This document shows, in pieces, positions 40,781 to 48,979 of a stretch of 64,000 nt of DNA. Below the pieces are notes generated by a model. It was given only the letters and a program-made list of their open reading frames with translations. It did not search any database and was not told where the DNA came from. How positions within the stretch are numbered: position 1 is the stretch's first letter; each line of letters opens with the position of its first letter. The stretch covers positions 209,217 through 273,216 of the forward strand of contig NZ_JBQHDG010000016.1 in NCBI RefSeq assembly GCF_052068095.1. The letters are read 5' to 3'. This DNA is from Phytohabitans sp052068095. GTDB lineage: Bacteria > Actinomycetota > Actinomycetes > Mycobacteriales > Micromonosporaceae. The translations under genes and the position numbers were made by a program.

Positions 40781-41653
40781 TCAGGCCGGCAGGGACACCC
40801 CCGCGATCTTGGTCGGGTTGAACATCCACATCACCTGGTCGATGCCGTCGGCGGACGCGTTGACGGTGAGGACCGCGAACACCTTGCCGTCGCGGCGCAG
40901 CACGGCGGAGGTCTGCCCGTTGGTGCTCGCCCACTCGACATCGACGCCGATCCAGAACCAGCCCGCGACGGCGGTGACGAACTTCGCCACCCGCCCGACG
41001 CCGACCACCGGGCGCCGGGACACGCGCGCCGCGCCATCGCCGTCCGAGTAGCTCGTCACGTCCGCCGCGAACAGCCGTTCCAACCCGCTCATGTCGCCGG
41101 TGCGGGCGGCCTCGACGAACGAGGTGAGCAACTCCCGTTGGGCCGCGGCCGTGGCGGGGGCGCGCTTTTCGCCGGCCATGTGTTTGCGGGCCCGGCTGAC
41201 CAGCTGGCGTACCGCCGGCTCGGTGGCCTGGAGGATGTCGGCGATCTGGGCGTACGGGTAGTCGAACGCCTCACGCAGCACGTAGGCGGCGCGCTCGTTG
41301 GGGGTGAGCCGCTCCATCAGCAGCAGGGCGGCGAACTCCAGGGCCTCCCCGCGCTCGGCGCCGAGGTAGGGGTCGGCGCTGGTGTCGACCGGCTCGGGCA
41401 GCCACGGGCCGATGTACGTCTCGCGGCGTACGCGGGCCGACTGGAGCGCGTTGATGGCCAGCCGGGTCGTGGTGGTGGCCAGGAACGCGGCCGGGTTGAC
41501 CACCGCGTCACGGTCGGTCGCCTGCCACCGCAGCCAGACGTCCTGCACGACGTCTTCGGCCTCGGCGACGCTGCTGAGCATCCGGTACGCGATGCCGAAC
41601 AAGCGCGGCCGCAGGCTGGTGAAGACGGCTGCCGCCTCGTCCAGATCCGCCAC
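40781..41653 (-). CDS. ECF41-type RNA polymerase sigma factor (SigJ-like) with SnoaL-like domain
   Basis: 290 residues. Sigma region 2 (FTSLRPRLFGIAYRMLSSVA, AEDVVQDVWLRW), sigma region 4 (LTPNERAAYVLREAFDYPYA, TEPAVRQLVSRARKH) and a C-terminal SnoaL-like domain (about 175-285). ECF41 factors have no classical anti-sigma; their own C-terminal extension both inhibits and is needed for activity, and targets are adjacent oxidoreductase-type genes. The ending NPTKIAG follows the conserved NPDKL-type motif of the group. GTG start at 41653. The downstream gene carries a matching promoter. Confidence 0.9.
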   Translation of the reverse strand: MADLDEAAAVFTSLRPRLFGIAYRMLSSVAEAEDVVQDVWLRWQATDRDAVVNPAAFLATTTTRLAINALQSARVRRETYIGPWLPEPVDTSADPYLGAERGEALEFAALLLMERLTPNERAAYVLREAFDYPYAQIADILQATEPAVRQLVSRARKHMAGEKRAPATAAAQRELLTSFVEAARTGDMSGLERLFAADVTSYSDGDGAARVSRRPVVGVGRVAKFVTAVAGWFWIGVDVEWASTNGQTSAVLRRDGKVFAVLTVNASADGIDQVMWMFNPTKIAGVSLPA

Positions 41654-41681
41654 GCGACCAAGATTACTGGCCGCGCCCCGC

Positions 41682-42542
41682 TCAACCGGCGCCGTGCGCT
41701 TGATCTCTCACCGCGCCGAGCCGCAGGTGCGAGAGCACGACCGGGTCGATCCGGCCCGGCACGAGTCGCTCCTCCAGGTTTTCCACGCCGGCCCACGCGG
41801 CGAGCGCGGCGTCCAGGCCGTCGCCGCCCGGTGGGTGGCCGGTGGCGGCCAGCAGCGCGGCGACCTCCTCGGCGAGCGGGCCGTCGAGGTCGAGCAGGTC
41901 CGCCGGATCGGACCGCCCGAACAGCAGGCCGTGGATGTCGAGCAGCCGGCGCAACTCCGCGACCGGGTCCGGGTGGTCGTCGACCCGCAGGTCGATCAGG
42001 ACGTCGCTGCCGCCGCCGTACCCGCCACCCTTGGTGACCACGAGCAGCGCGGCGCTCTGCCGCCCGCGCCGGTCGCCGCCGGCCCGGTCCCCGGCGCCCA
42101 GCGCGGCGACGAGCCGGGCCGGGAAGGGCTCGGCGGCGGCGCCGAGCCACGCGTCCCGCATCGCGTCGACCACCTCCGGGCCCACGAGGATGTTGCCCTG
42201 CGCCGCCCATCCGGGCCCGGCCGCACCGCCCGCCCAGTCGTGGCATCCGCCGCCGGTGAAGGTCGCGCCGTCCCCCTCGGCACCGACCACCCCGACCTGC
42301 CGCTGCGCCCGCCCCGGGTCCGCGGCGACGAGCCCGGCGACCACGTCGGCGGCCGCCACCCCGGTGCGCAGCAGGGCGAGGCCTTGCGGGCGGTACGCGA
42401 GGTTGGCGTACGCCTGGGTGGCGAGCGCGCCGACCTCGGCCTCGGCGGCCGGCACGACGGCGCCGACCGCGAGGAACTTGCTCGCCACGGCCACCCCGTG
42501 CGTCCGCCCGTCGTCGGAGCGGGCAACGATCGAGAACGTCAC
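41682..42542 (-). CDS. DUF1028 family protein (Ntn-hydrolase-like)
   Basis: 286 residues. The N-terminus MTFSIVARSDDGRTHGVAVA and GAVVPAAEAEVGALATQAYA are diagnostic of DUF1028, a family with an Ntn-hydrolase-like fold of unproven function. QGNILVGPEVVDAM, GGYGGGSDVLIDLRVDDH and a final C-terminal peptidoglycan-binding-like tail also fit. The ATG is at 42542. It lies 28 bases upstream of the sigma gene on the same strand, so co-transcription with sigJ is possible; no functional link is known. Confidence 0.87.
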   Translation of the reverse strand: MTFSIVARSDDGRTHGVAVASKFLAVGAVVPAAEAEVGALATQAYANLAYRPQGLALLRTGVAAADVVAGLVAADPGRAQRQVGVVGAEGDGATFTGGGCHDWAGGAAGPGWAAQGNILVGPEVVDAMRDAWLGAAAEPFPARLVAALGAGDRAGGDRRGRQSAALLVVTKGGGYGGGSDVLIDLRVDDHPDPVAELRRLLDIHGLLFGRSDPADLLDLDGPLAEEVAALLAATGHPPGGDGLDAALAAWAGVENLEERLVPGRIDPVVLSHLRLGAVRDQAHGAG

Positions 42543-42584
42543 CCTCGCGAGGCTAGCTAACGGCGTGGGCCCAGGCTACGGCGA

Positions 42585-42640
42585 CAGATCGTGGTATTTG
42601 GGTGCCCCTATGGGGGCGGTTGCGTACCACGATCGTTGGG
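42585..42640. repeat. Nested inverted repeat in the DUF1028 upstream gap
   Basis: GATCGTGGTA and TACCACGATC (10 bp, perfect) enclose a smaller hairpin GCCCCTATGGGGGC. A related but diverged stretch (ttggtacctggtggcccctg) appears near 63664 after another gene. Role unknown. Confidence 0.55.
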
Positions 42641-42646
42641 GCTTGG

Positions 42647-42754
42647 CGCGCGGGGCTGGCAGCGCGGGCCGGGGATTTCGGCTCGCCCCGCGAGCCGCCG
42701 GCCCGCGCGGTCTCCGGCGGGAGCGGCGGCCCGCCGCTGACGCGGACCCGGGAC
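42647..42754 (+). repeat. Structured intergenic repeat family B, copy 5
   Basis: Most perfect copy: outer stem GCGCGGGCCGG / CCGGCCCGCGC, GGATTT bulge, inner stem CGGCTCGC / GCGAGCCG with a 3-base loop, then the ctccggcgggag hairpin and gcggcggcccgccgc hairpin, ending gacgcggacccgggac. Confidence 0.78.
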
Positions 42755-42817
42755 AAAAGACGACGACGCACGCCCGATCGTTGATCGGTCTGGACCACCG
42801 CGGACATCACAAAGGGC

Positions 42818-42853
42818 GACGGCCCCCTCGCCGGCTTGGGCGAGAGGGCCGTC
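42818..42853 (-). terminator. Terminator of the secreted-protein gene at 42872
   Basis: 15-base inverted repeat GACGGCCCCCTCGCC / GGCGAGAGGGCCGTC with one mismatch and a loop of 6, 18 bases beyond the stop (read leftward). Confidence 0.8.
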
Positions 42854-42871
42854 ACCGGCGCGGGGAGCTGC

Positions 42872-43681
42872 CTAGATCGGCTGCGGCTCCGCGTAGAGGA
42901 AGTCGTCCATCACGACGACGTCCCAGCTACCCCCGTCGTTGTTGCTCGCGCCGAGCGGGCGGTTGCCGGTGGTGATCCGGACCTCGTAGATGTCGGCGTC
43001 CGTCTTCACGCCGAGGAACGACAGGCTCTTGTTGGCCTGCTGCCCCTTCGGCACGTTCTGCCACCAGATCAGGCCGCCCCACTGGTCGTACAGCTCGATC
43101 TTCGTGCTGTTGGCCAGGTCGACGTCGGTGAAGACCGCACCGAACCCCTTCACCGTCGCCGGCCAGGTGCTGCCGGGCTGGAAGAAGTTGATCCGCATCT
43201 GGTTGGTACCCACCGGAGTGAAGAGCCGCTCCGGGCTGAACGTGCCGAAGATGTTCGGGTACTGCGGGTTGATGTTCCCGAAGCGCACCGGCGTGTTGGT
43301 CGGGTTGGCGCTGTCCGCGCTGACCTGGAACTTGTTGTTGCCGCTGGCGAAGACCGCACCCCGCGGGACTGTCGTGTTGAAGAAGTCCCGCGGCAGCGCG
43401 TTGGGCGACGACTGCGCGTCCGGCGTGCCGTCCCAGTTGATCTCCCGGCGACCGGCGGGCTGGCTGCCCAGGGTGCTGCCGTTGTTGGGGTCGCCGAGCA
43501 GGGTGCGGTAGAGGTTGACGGTCGGCGCGAGACCCGCGGCGTCGGCGGCCGTACCCTCGATCTTGGTCACCGCGGCGGACGCCGGCGGCGCCAGCGCCAC
43601 GACCCCGACCGACGCGGCCGCGGCGGTGGCGGCTGCCAGCCCGAGGATGCGCCGGCGGAGTACACGGGTGTTCTGTCGCAT
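42872..43681 (-). CDS. Secreted protein of unknown function
   Basis: 269 residues. Signal peptide (LAAATAAAASVGVVALAPPA, cleavage after ASA). The mature part is rich in beta-strand and Asn/Gly: DFFNTTVPRGAVFA, RFGNINPQYPNIFGTFSPE, MRINFFQPGS, GFGAVFTDVDLANSTKIELY and a closing WDVVVMDDFLY. This resembles lectin-like beta-sandwich proteins found as single exported proteins in many soil bacteria, but I know no function. ATG at 43681 follows ggggggaacatctcc; an upstream frame to 43840 has no signal peptide. It is divergent from the AfsR-like regulator. Confidence 0.75.
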   Translation of the reverse strand: MRQNTRVLRRRILGLAAATAAAASVGVVALAPPASAAVTKIEGTAADAAGLAPTVNLYRTLLGDPNNGSTLGSQPAGRREINWDGTPDAQSSPNALPRDFFNTTVPRGAVFASGNNKFQVSADSANPTNTPVRFGNINPQYPNIFGTFSPERLFTPVGTNQMRINFFQPGSTWPATVKGFGAVFTDVDLANSTKIELYDQWGGLIWWQNVPKGQQANKSLSFLGVKTDADIYEVRITTGNRPLGASNNDGGSWDVVVMDDFLYAEPQPI

Positions 43682-43864
43682 GGAGATGTTCCCCCCGAAA
43701 GTTTGGACGTGCCCGGACTGTCCAGGCCGGTAAAGCCTCGGCCAGCGGTGCTGGGTGAGGTGCGGGGTGCCGCGGGGGGAAACGCTGGAGACGCTGGTCA
43801 GGGCCGTGGATACGCAGCGGCGATAAACCGACAAATCCATTGACCCCCGACGCTGGCCGCGCCG

Positions 43865-46800
43865 ATGCTGGGCGGACGCCCCTCAGCCGCCGAGCGCGTG
43901 AGAGGAATCGTGCCCGTCCAGACGCAAGCAGACCGGCCATCGGTGAGCGACGGCGCGGCCGCGCCGCTGACCCGCTTCGTCGGCCGGGTCAACGAGGTCG
44001 CGTCCCTGACCCGGCTGCTGGACGAGGTCCGGCTGGTGACGCTGATCGGGCCGGGCGGCAGCGGCAAGACAAGGCTGGCCCGCGCCGTGTGTGACCGGCT
44101 GCGCGCCAGCCAGCCGGGACTGTCCTGGGTGGAGCTCGCCGAGCTCGACGCACCGGCGCTGCTGGCGCAGACCGTCGCGACAGCCGTCGGTGTGAGCGAC
44201 GCGCCGAACCTCGCGCCGGACCGCGCGCTGGTCCGCCACTTCCAGGAGCGCGCGGCCGTGCTCGTGCTCGACAACTGCGAGCACCTGATCGACGCGGCCG
44301 CCGGGCTGGTCGGGCGCCTGCTCCGGGCCTGTCCGGGACTGCGCGTGCTGGCCACCAGCCGCGAGCCGCTCGCCGTCGCGGGCGAGACGACCTGGGCGGT
44401 CGGCGGGCTGTCGCTGCCGTCCGCCGGCGAGGCCGTGTCGGCGGCCGACCTGGCCGGCAGCGAGGCGGTGCAGCTGTTCGTGGACCGCGCCCGCCTGGTC
44501 CACCCGACGTTCGACGTCACCGACCGCAACGCCGGGACGATCGCCCAGCTCTGCCGCGGGCTCGACGGGATGCCGCTGGCGCTGGAGCTGGCCGCGGCCC
44601 GGCTGCGGGTCCTGCCGCTCCAGCAGGTCGTCGACCGGCTCGACGACGCGTTCAGCCTCCTGGTGACGAGCGTGCGGGACGCCTCGCCGCGCCACCAGAC
44701 CATGCGGGCGACGCTCGACTGGAGCTACCACCTGCTGCCCCCGCCGGAACAGGCGCTGTTCGCCACGCTGTCGGTGTTCCGCGGCGGCTTCACCGCCCAG
44801 GCCGCCGAGGCGGTCGCCGCCCCGGCCGAACGCGGCCAGGCGTTCGAGCTGCTCGCCCGGCTCGTCGAGAAATCGCTGGTACAGGTGCACAGCGAGGGCG
44901 GCGACGAGCGCTACCGGCTGCTCGACGTCGTCCGCCAGTACGCCGAGCAGCGGCTGGACCCCGGCGGGCCCGGCGCCGCCGGTCGGCACGCGGCCTGGTA
45001 CCTCCAGGTCGCGGAGCGGGCCGACGCGCTGCTCGCCACCGACGACCAGGCTCTCTGGCTCGACCGGCTGCACCGCGATCAGGACAACCTGCGGGCGGCG
45101 CTGGTCTGGGCCCGGCGGCACGATCCGCCGCTCGGCGTCCGCCTCGCCGCCGCCCTCGGCCGGTACTGCCGGGTCCGCGGCAACTACGCCGAGGGGCACG
45201 AGTGGCTCCAGGCCGCCGTCGCCGCGGTCGACGACCGCACACCCCCGGCGGTACAGGCCAAGGCCCTGCTCGGTCTGGGGATGCTCGAGTTCCTGCTGTG
45301 CGAGTACGACCGCGCGGCGGCGCGCCTGCGGCGGGCACTCGACCTCTACGACCCGGCCGAGGAGCCACGCGTCGTCGCCTCGGCGCTCCAGGTGCTCGGC
45401 AGCATCGCCCGCGAGCAGGGACAGTACGCGGCCGCGCGGGCCCGGCACGAGGAGTGCCTCGCGACGTGGCGGAGGCTGGACGACCCGGCCGGCGTCGCCC
45501 GCTCGCTCAAGTCGCTGGGCTTTACGGCCTGGCTGGAGGCGGACTACGCGCGCGCCCACCGGCTCACCAGCGAGGCCCTGCGCGGTTTTCGCGACCTCGG
45601 CGACGGCGAGGGCATCGTCGGCGCGCTGGTCGACCTCGGCGCGACCACCTACCGCCAAGGCGATCACGCGAAGGCCCGGCTGCTGCTGCGGGAGAGCCTG
45701 GCCCTCTCCGAGCGGCTCGGCTCCCGCGAGGGCACGGCCTGGTCGATGGAGCAGCTGGGTCTGCTCGCCGCCGCGGAAGCCGACCATCCCACGGCGGTCC
45801 GCCTGCTGCGCGGCAGCCTCGTCGCCCACTACGAGCTCGGCGACCGGTGCCGCACCGCCAGCGTGCTGGAGGAGCTGGCCGGCGAGCTGGCCCGCGGACC
45901 GGACGCTCGCACGGCGGCACGCCTGTTCGCCGCGGCGACGGAGCTGCGCGCCGCCATCGGCACGCCGGTACCCCCGTGCGACCACGACGACCACGAACGC
46001 CGGCGCCGCGCGATCGAGGCCGCCGGCGGACCGTCCATAGTGGAGACCGCCGCAGTGGCCGGGCAGGCGATGCCCTTCGACCAGGCGGTCGCGGAGGCCG
46101 TGGCGGCGGCCGACGAGCTCCTGCGCGCCCCCGCCCGCACGGCACCGGCCGCGCCCTTCGGGCTGCGGGTCCACGCGCTCGGCCGGGCCCGCGTCGAGGT
46201 GGGCGGCCGCACGCTGTCGAGCGAAGACTGGACGTACGGCAAGCCGCGCGAGCTGTTCTACCACCTGCTGACCCGGCCCGGCGCCACCAAGGCCGAGGTC
46301 GGCCTCGCGCTGTGGCCGGACGCCTCCGCGAAGGAGCTGCGCAACAGCTTCCACACCGGCATGAAGCACCTGCGCCGCGCCCTCGGTGACCACCGGTGGG
46401 TCCGCTTCGTCGACGGCGGCTACCTCATCGACCGCACGGGCGGCCTCTGGTACGACGTCGACGAGTTCGAACGGGCCGCGGACCAGGCCCTGACCGCCGG
46501 CACCATCCCGGCACTCACCGCCGCGGCCGGCCGCTACCCCGGCGACTTCCTCGTCGACCTGGCCGTGGGCGGCTGGGCCGACGCCCGCCGCGAGCGGCTA
46601 CGCCGCCGTTTCGAGCAGGTGATGCTCACCCTCGGCAGCCTTCAGGGCCAGGACCGCCGGTACGTGGACGCGGCCGAGACCTTCGCCCGGCTGGTGGCGC
46701 ACGACCCGTTTCTGGAGGCCGCGCACCGCGGCCTGATGCGCTGCCATGTGGCCCTGGGCAACCGGGCCCGCGCCATCCGGCAGTACCAGGAACTCGTCGA

Positions 46801-46891
46801 GCTGCTCGACACCGGCCTCGGCACGGCGCCCGCCCCGGAAACCGCGGCTCTGTACGCGAAACTCCGCGCGCCCGTGCCCTCCGCCCGCTGA
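43865..46891 (+). CDS. AfsR-like regulator with N-terminal NB-ARC-type ATPase and C-terminal SARP module
   Basis: 1008 residues. ATPase (about 35-330): Walker A LIGPGGSGKTRLA (about 60-72), Walker B VLVLDNCEHL, sensor-type VLATSREPL, DGMPLALELAAARL. TPR-like helices (about 400-720: AALGRYCRVRGNYAEGHEWL, ARALDLYD-type repeats). C-terminal SARP: OmpR-like winged helix (about 765-840: LGRARVEVGG, KPRELFYHLLTRPGA, LRNSFHTGMKHLRRAL) and bacterial transcriptional activator domain (about 855-1000). Classical AfsR has the SARP part first, so the order here is reversed. ATP-controlled activation of nearby genes is expected. ATG at 43865; GTG at 43910 with an agagga site is an alternative. Confidence 0.85.
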   Translation: MLGGRPSAAERVRGIVPVQTQADRPSVSDGAAAPLTRFVGRVNEVASLTRLLDEVRLVTLIGPGGSGKTRLARAVCDRLRASQPGLSWVELAELDAPALLAQTVATAVGVSDAPNLAPDRALVRHFQERAAVLVLDNCEHLIDAAAGLVGRLLRACPGLRVLATSREPLAVAGETTWAVGGLSLPSAGEAVSAADLAGSEAVQLFVDRARLVHPTFDVTDRNAGTIAQLCRGLDGMPLALELAAARLRVLPLQQVVDRLDDAFSLLVTSVRDASPRHQTMRATLDWSYHLLPPPEQALFATLSVFRGGFTAQAAEAVAAPAERGQAFELLARLVEKSLVQVHSEGGDERYRLLDVVRQYAEQRLDPGGPGAAGRHAAWYLQVAERADALLATDDQALWLDRLHRDQDNLRAALVWARRHDPPLGVRLAAALGRYCRVRGNYAEGHEWLQAAVAAVDDRTPPAVQAKALLGLGMLEFLLCEYDRAAARLRRALDLYDPAEEPRVVASALQVLGSIAREQGQYAAARARHEECLATWRRLDDPAGVARSLKSLGFTAWLEADYARAHRLTSEALRGFRDLGDGEGIVGALVDLGATTYRQGDHAKARLLLRESLALSERLGSREGTAWSMEQLGLLAAAEADHPTAVRLLRGSLVAHYELGDRCRTASVLEELAGELARGPDARTAARLFAAATELRAAIGTPVPPCDHDDHERRRRAIEAAGGPSIVETAAVAGQAMPFDQAVAEAVAAADELLRAPARTAPAAPFGLRVHALGRARVEVGGRTLSSEDWTYGKPRELFYHLLTRPGATKAEVGLALWPDASAKELRNSFHTGMKHLRRALGDHRWVRFVDGGYLIDRTGGLWYDVDEFERAADQALTAGTIPALTAAAGRYPGDFLVDLAVGGWADARRERLRRRFEQVMLTLGSLQGQDRRYVDAAETFARLVAHDPFLEAAHRGLMRCHVALGNRARAIRQYQELVELLDTGLGTAPAPETAALYAKLRAPVPSAR

Positions 46892-47073
46892 GCCATGAGT
46901 CACAGGCACGATCCTGCTCCACGTCCGACTCACGTCACAACGAGACGTCGAATCACTGACGGCCATAACGATGTCAGTCAAGGCGGACATCGACTCCGTC
47001 GTCAAGACGATCGGTCGCCACTGGCCGGGATCGATAATCGAGTGATCGACACTCCAGCACGGCGGCGGCCCGG

Positions 47074-47826
47074 TCAAGGGCGGAAGCTGGCCCGGTACTC
47101 CGTGGGTGTGCGCCCCGTCAGCTCGCGAAACGCGGCGTTGAAGGCCGACAGCGAGCCGTAACCAACCGAGAACGCGACCTTCGTGACCGGGGTGTCCCCC
47201 GCCGCCAGCTCCTCGATCGCGCGCAACACCCGCATACGGCGCAGCACCGCGCGCCACGTCATGCCGGTCTCGTCCTCGAAGCGCCGGGCCAGCGACCGCG
47301 GCGTGAGGCCGACATCGTCCGCCACGTCTTCGAACCGGACCTCGCCGTCGAGGCGCTCCTCCGTGATCCGCAACGCCTGGCGCAGCTCCGGCGACCGCCC
47401 CGACGGCACCACGACCGGGCTCGGCCGCTCGGCGAGCCGCCAAGTGACCGCGGCGAGCGCCGCGAACAGCGTCCTGCCATAGGCCGGCAGCGGGGCGTCT
47501 GACTGGCCCCACGCGCCGCACTCGGTCAGCAGCGCGCGGGCCAGCGGGCTGAGATCGAAAACGGTGAGCGGTGCCGGCGGCGCCGGCGTGAAGCCGGTGT
47601 CGAACAGCGCCGACGCGGTCGTGACCGGTTGCGGGATGCTCACCTGGATCGGGCGGCCCGCCTCGATCAGCGCGGCGCGGGCCGGTGGCAGCAGCCAGGC
47701 CTGGCCCTCCGCCGCCAGCCGCAGGGCACCGGCGGAGGCGCAGAGCAGATAGTGGCGGTCCACGCGTAGCTCGCGAGCGGGCTCCGGCGGAAACGTCCGC
47801 ACGAAGCTGTACGCCTCCCGAGTCAT
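47074..47826 (-). CDS. AraC family transcriptional regulator
   Basis: 250 residues. N-terminal cupin-like effector region (YLLCASAGALRLAAEGQAWL, LPPARAALIEAGRPIQVSIP) and C-terminal double helix-turn-helix (about 150-250: VRFEDVADDVGLTPRSLARR, VAFSVGYGSLSAFNAAFREL, TGRTPTEYRASF). The GYGSLSAFNAAFRELTGRTP stretch is the canonical AraC signature. It follows the ABM monooxygenase-like gene by 19 bases on the same strand and probably controls it. It converges with the AfsR-like gene; the 182-base gap between their stops shows only a weak ACTGAC / GTCAGT repeat. Confidence 0.88.
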   Translation of the reverse strand: MTREAYSFVRTFPPEPARELRVDRHYLLCASAGALRLAAEGQAWLLPPARAALIEAGRPIQVSIPQPVTTASALFDTGFTPAPPAPLTVFDLSPLARALLTECGAWGQSDAPLPAYGRTLFAALAAVTWRLAERPSPVVVPSGRSPELRQALRITEERLDGEVRFEDVADDVGLTPRSLARRFEDETGMTWRAVLRRMRVLRAIEELAAGDTPVTKVAFSVGYGSLSAFNAAFRELTGRTPTEYRASFRP

Positions 47827-47845
47827 CGAACGATCGTAGGGGCGG

Positions 47846-48148
47846 TCAGCGCACCGTCTCCAGCAGCTCGGCCTGGAAACGCCGGCTCACCGGTGCGCCG
47901 ACCATGAGCGGTCGGATCGCCTCGCCCGAGCGCCTGAACGCGTCCGAGCCCACGTAAGCGGCGAACGACGCCTCGTCGTCCCACTCGTGCACGATGGTGA
48001 CCGCTGTCTCGTCGTCGCGTGAGGCGTAGACGCGGAAGGCGACGTTGCCCGGCATGGCGCGCACGGCGTCACGCTCGCCGTCGAGCTGGGCCAGGGCGGT
48101 GGGGCGGTCGGTGGCCGCGGTCTTGAAGTCGACGATCGCGATAAGCAA
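47846..48148 (-). CDS. ABM-domain (antibiotic biosynthesis monooxygenase-like) small protein
   Basis: 100-residue ferredoxin-fold dimeric alpha/beta-barrel protein: LIAIVDFKTAATDRPTALAQ, MPGNVAFRVYASRDDETAVT, VHEWDDEASFAAYV, FRRSGEAIRPLM. ABM proteins include quinone-forming monooxygenases, haem-degrading enzymes and stress proteins; the exact reaction is unknown. The start is TTG at 48148, because a full AGGAGG ribosome site lies six bases before it and no ATG fits. First gene of an operon with the AraC regulator. Confidence 0.8.
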   Translation of the reverse strand: MLIAIVDFKTAATDRPTALAQLDGERDAVRAMPGNVAFRVYASRDDETAVTIVHEWDDEASFAAYVGSDAFRRSGEAIRPLMVGAPVSRRFQAELLETVR

Positions 48149-48307
48149 AAGGAACCTCCTGGATCGGAACGGATACCCCGATCCTCACCCACCGCTCGCC
48201 GGCCGGCCTCCGTGAGCCGGACGCGTTTGCGCTCCCAGCGGACAGGCGCCCTACGAAGGGCAGACGTGGCCGTCGTGGAGCTGCTCCGCCCCGACGGCGG
48301 AGCTTGC

Positions 48308-48835
48308 CTATCTGGGCGAGCGGACGACGGCCTCCGCGATCCGCAGGGCGGCCTGGGCGGGCGTGAGGTGCGTGGTGTCGACGACCTCGGCCTCGCGGTG
48401 CAGCCAGGTGCGGGCCGCCTCGGCGTAGGGCTCAAGGTATTTGAGGCGAAACGCGGAGGGGACGGGATGTTCTCCCTCGATGCGCCTGCGAAGGGTGTCT
48501 TGGTCGGCGTGGAGGACGAAGTGCCTTACCGGGATGGCATGTTCGTCGAGGCCCGCGCTGATCTCGCGCCAGTACTGCTCGACCAGGACCGTCATGGGCA
48601 TCACCAGAGTGCCGCCGGCGTAGTCGAGTACGCGGCGGGCGGTATCGACGACGAGTTGGCGCCACGGTGGCCAGTGCTGGAAGTTGTCCGTCCGGGGTAG
48701 TCCAGGCGTGATGTCCATGAGTGTCTCGCCGACCTTCTCGGCGTCGAACACCCGTGAGTCCGGGATCAGTCGCTGCACGAGGGCACTGGTTGTCGTCTTA
48801 CCCGCGCCATGGGTGCCGTTGATCCATACGATCAT
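48308..48835 (-). CDS. TmrB-like P-loop ATP-binding protein
   Basis: 175 residues. Starts MIVWINGTHGAGKTTTSALV with the P-loop GTHGAGKTT at residues 7-15, as in tunicamycin-resistance protein TmrB and related kinases. LIPDSRVFDAEKVGETLMDI, VLVEQYWREI, HFVLHADQDTLRRRI (lid-like Arg) and VVDTTHLTPAQAALRI follow the family. Such proteins are thought to phosphorylate or sequester a small molecule or nucleoside antibiotic. The frame is open upstream to 48967 but the ATG at 48835 matches the family start. Stands alone. The 159-base gap after it holds no gene. Confidence 0.84.
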   Translation of the reverse strand: MIVWINGTHGAGKTTTSALVQRLIPDSRVFDAEKVGETLMDITPGLPRTDNFQHWPPWRQLVVDTARRVLDYAGGTLVMPMTVLVEQYWREISAGLDEHAIPVRHFVLHADQDTLRRRIEGEHPVPSAFRLKYLEPYAEAARTWLHREAEVVDTTHLTPAQAALRIAEAVVRSPR

Positions 48836-48937
48836 GGGACCCGATGCTAGCGCCGCGGGCCGCGGAAGCGCGCACCGCGAGCCAGCGGAGCGGCCACAAG
48901 CACGCAAGGCCGGAGTGGAGCCGCCGCTATGCGAAGC

Positions 48938-48968
48938 GGTGGCGCCCGGCAGTACACCGGGCGCCACC
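48938..48968 (-). terminator. Terminator of the GH127 gene
   Basis: Perfect 12-base inverted repeat GGTGGCGCCCGG / CCGGGCGCCACC, loop of 7, 11 bases beyond the stop (read leftward). Confidence 0.88.
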
Positions 48969-48979
48969 AGAGGGGAGTG

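Noticed and set aside
46892..47073. ACTGAC / GTCAGT inverted repeat between convergent genes as a terminator
   Set aside because: Arms are only 6 bases with a 13-base loop, too weak to call.
48149..48307. Possible remnant of a MarR/ArsR regulator (KRVRLTEAGRRAV on the - strand)
   Set aside because: Only about 20 residues look familiar, there is no start, and the stretch is too short to separate from chance.
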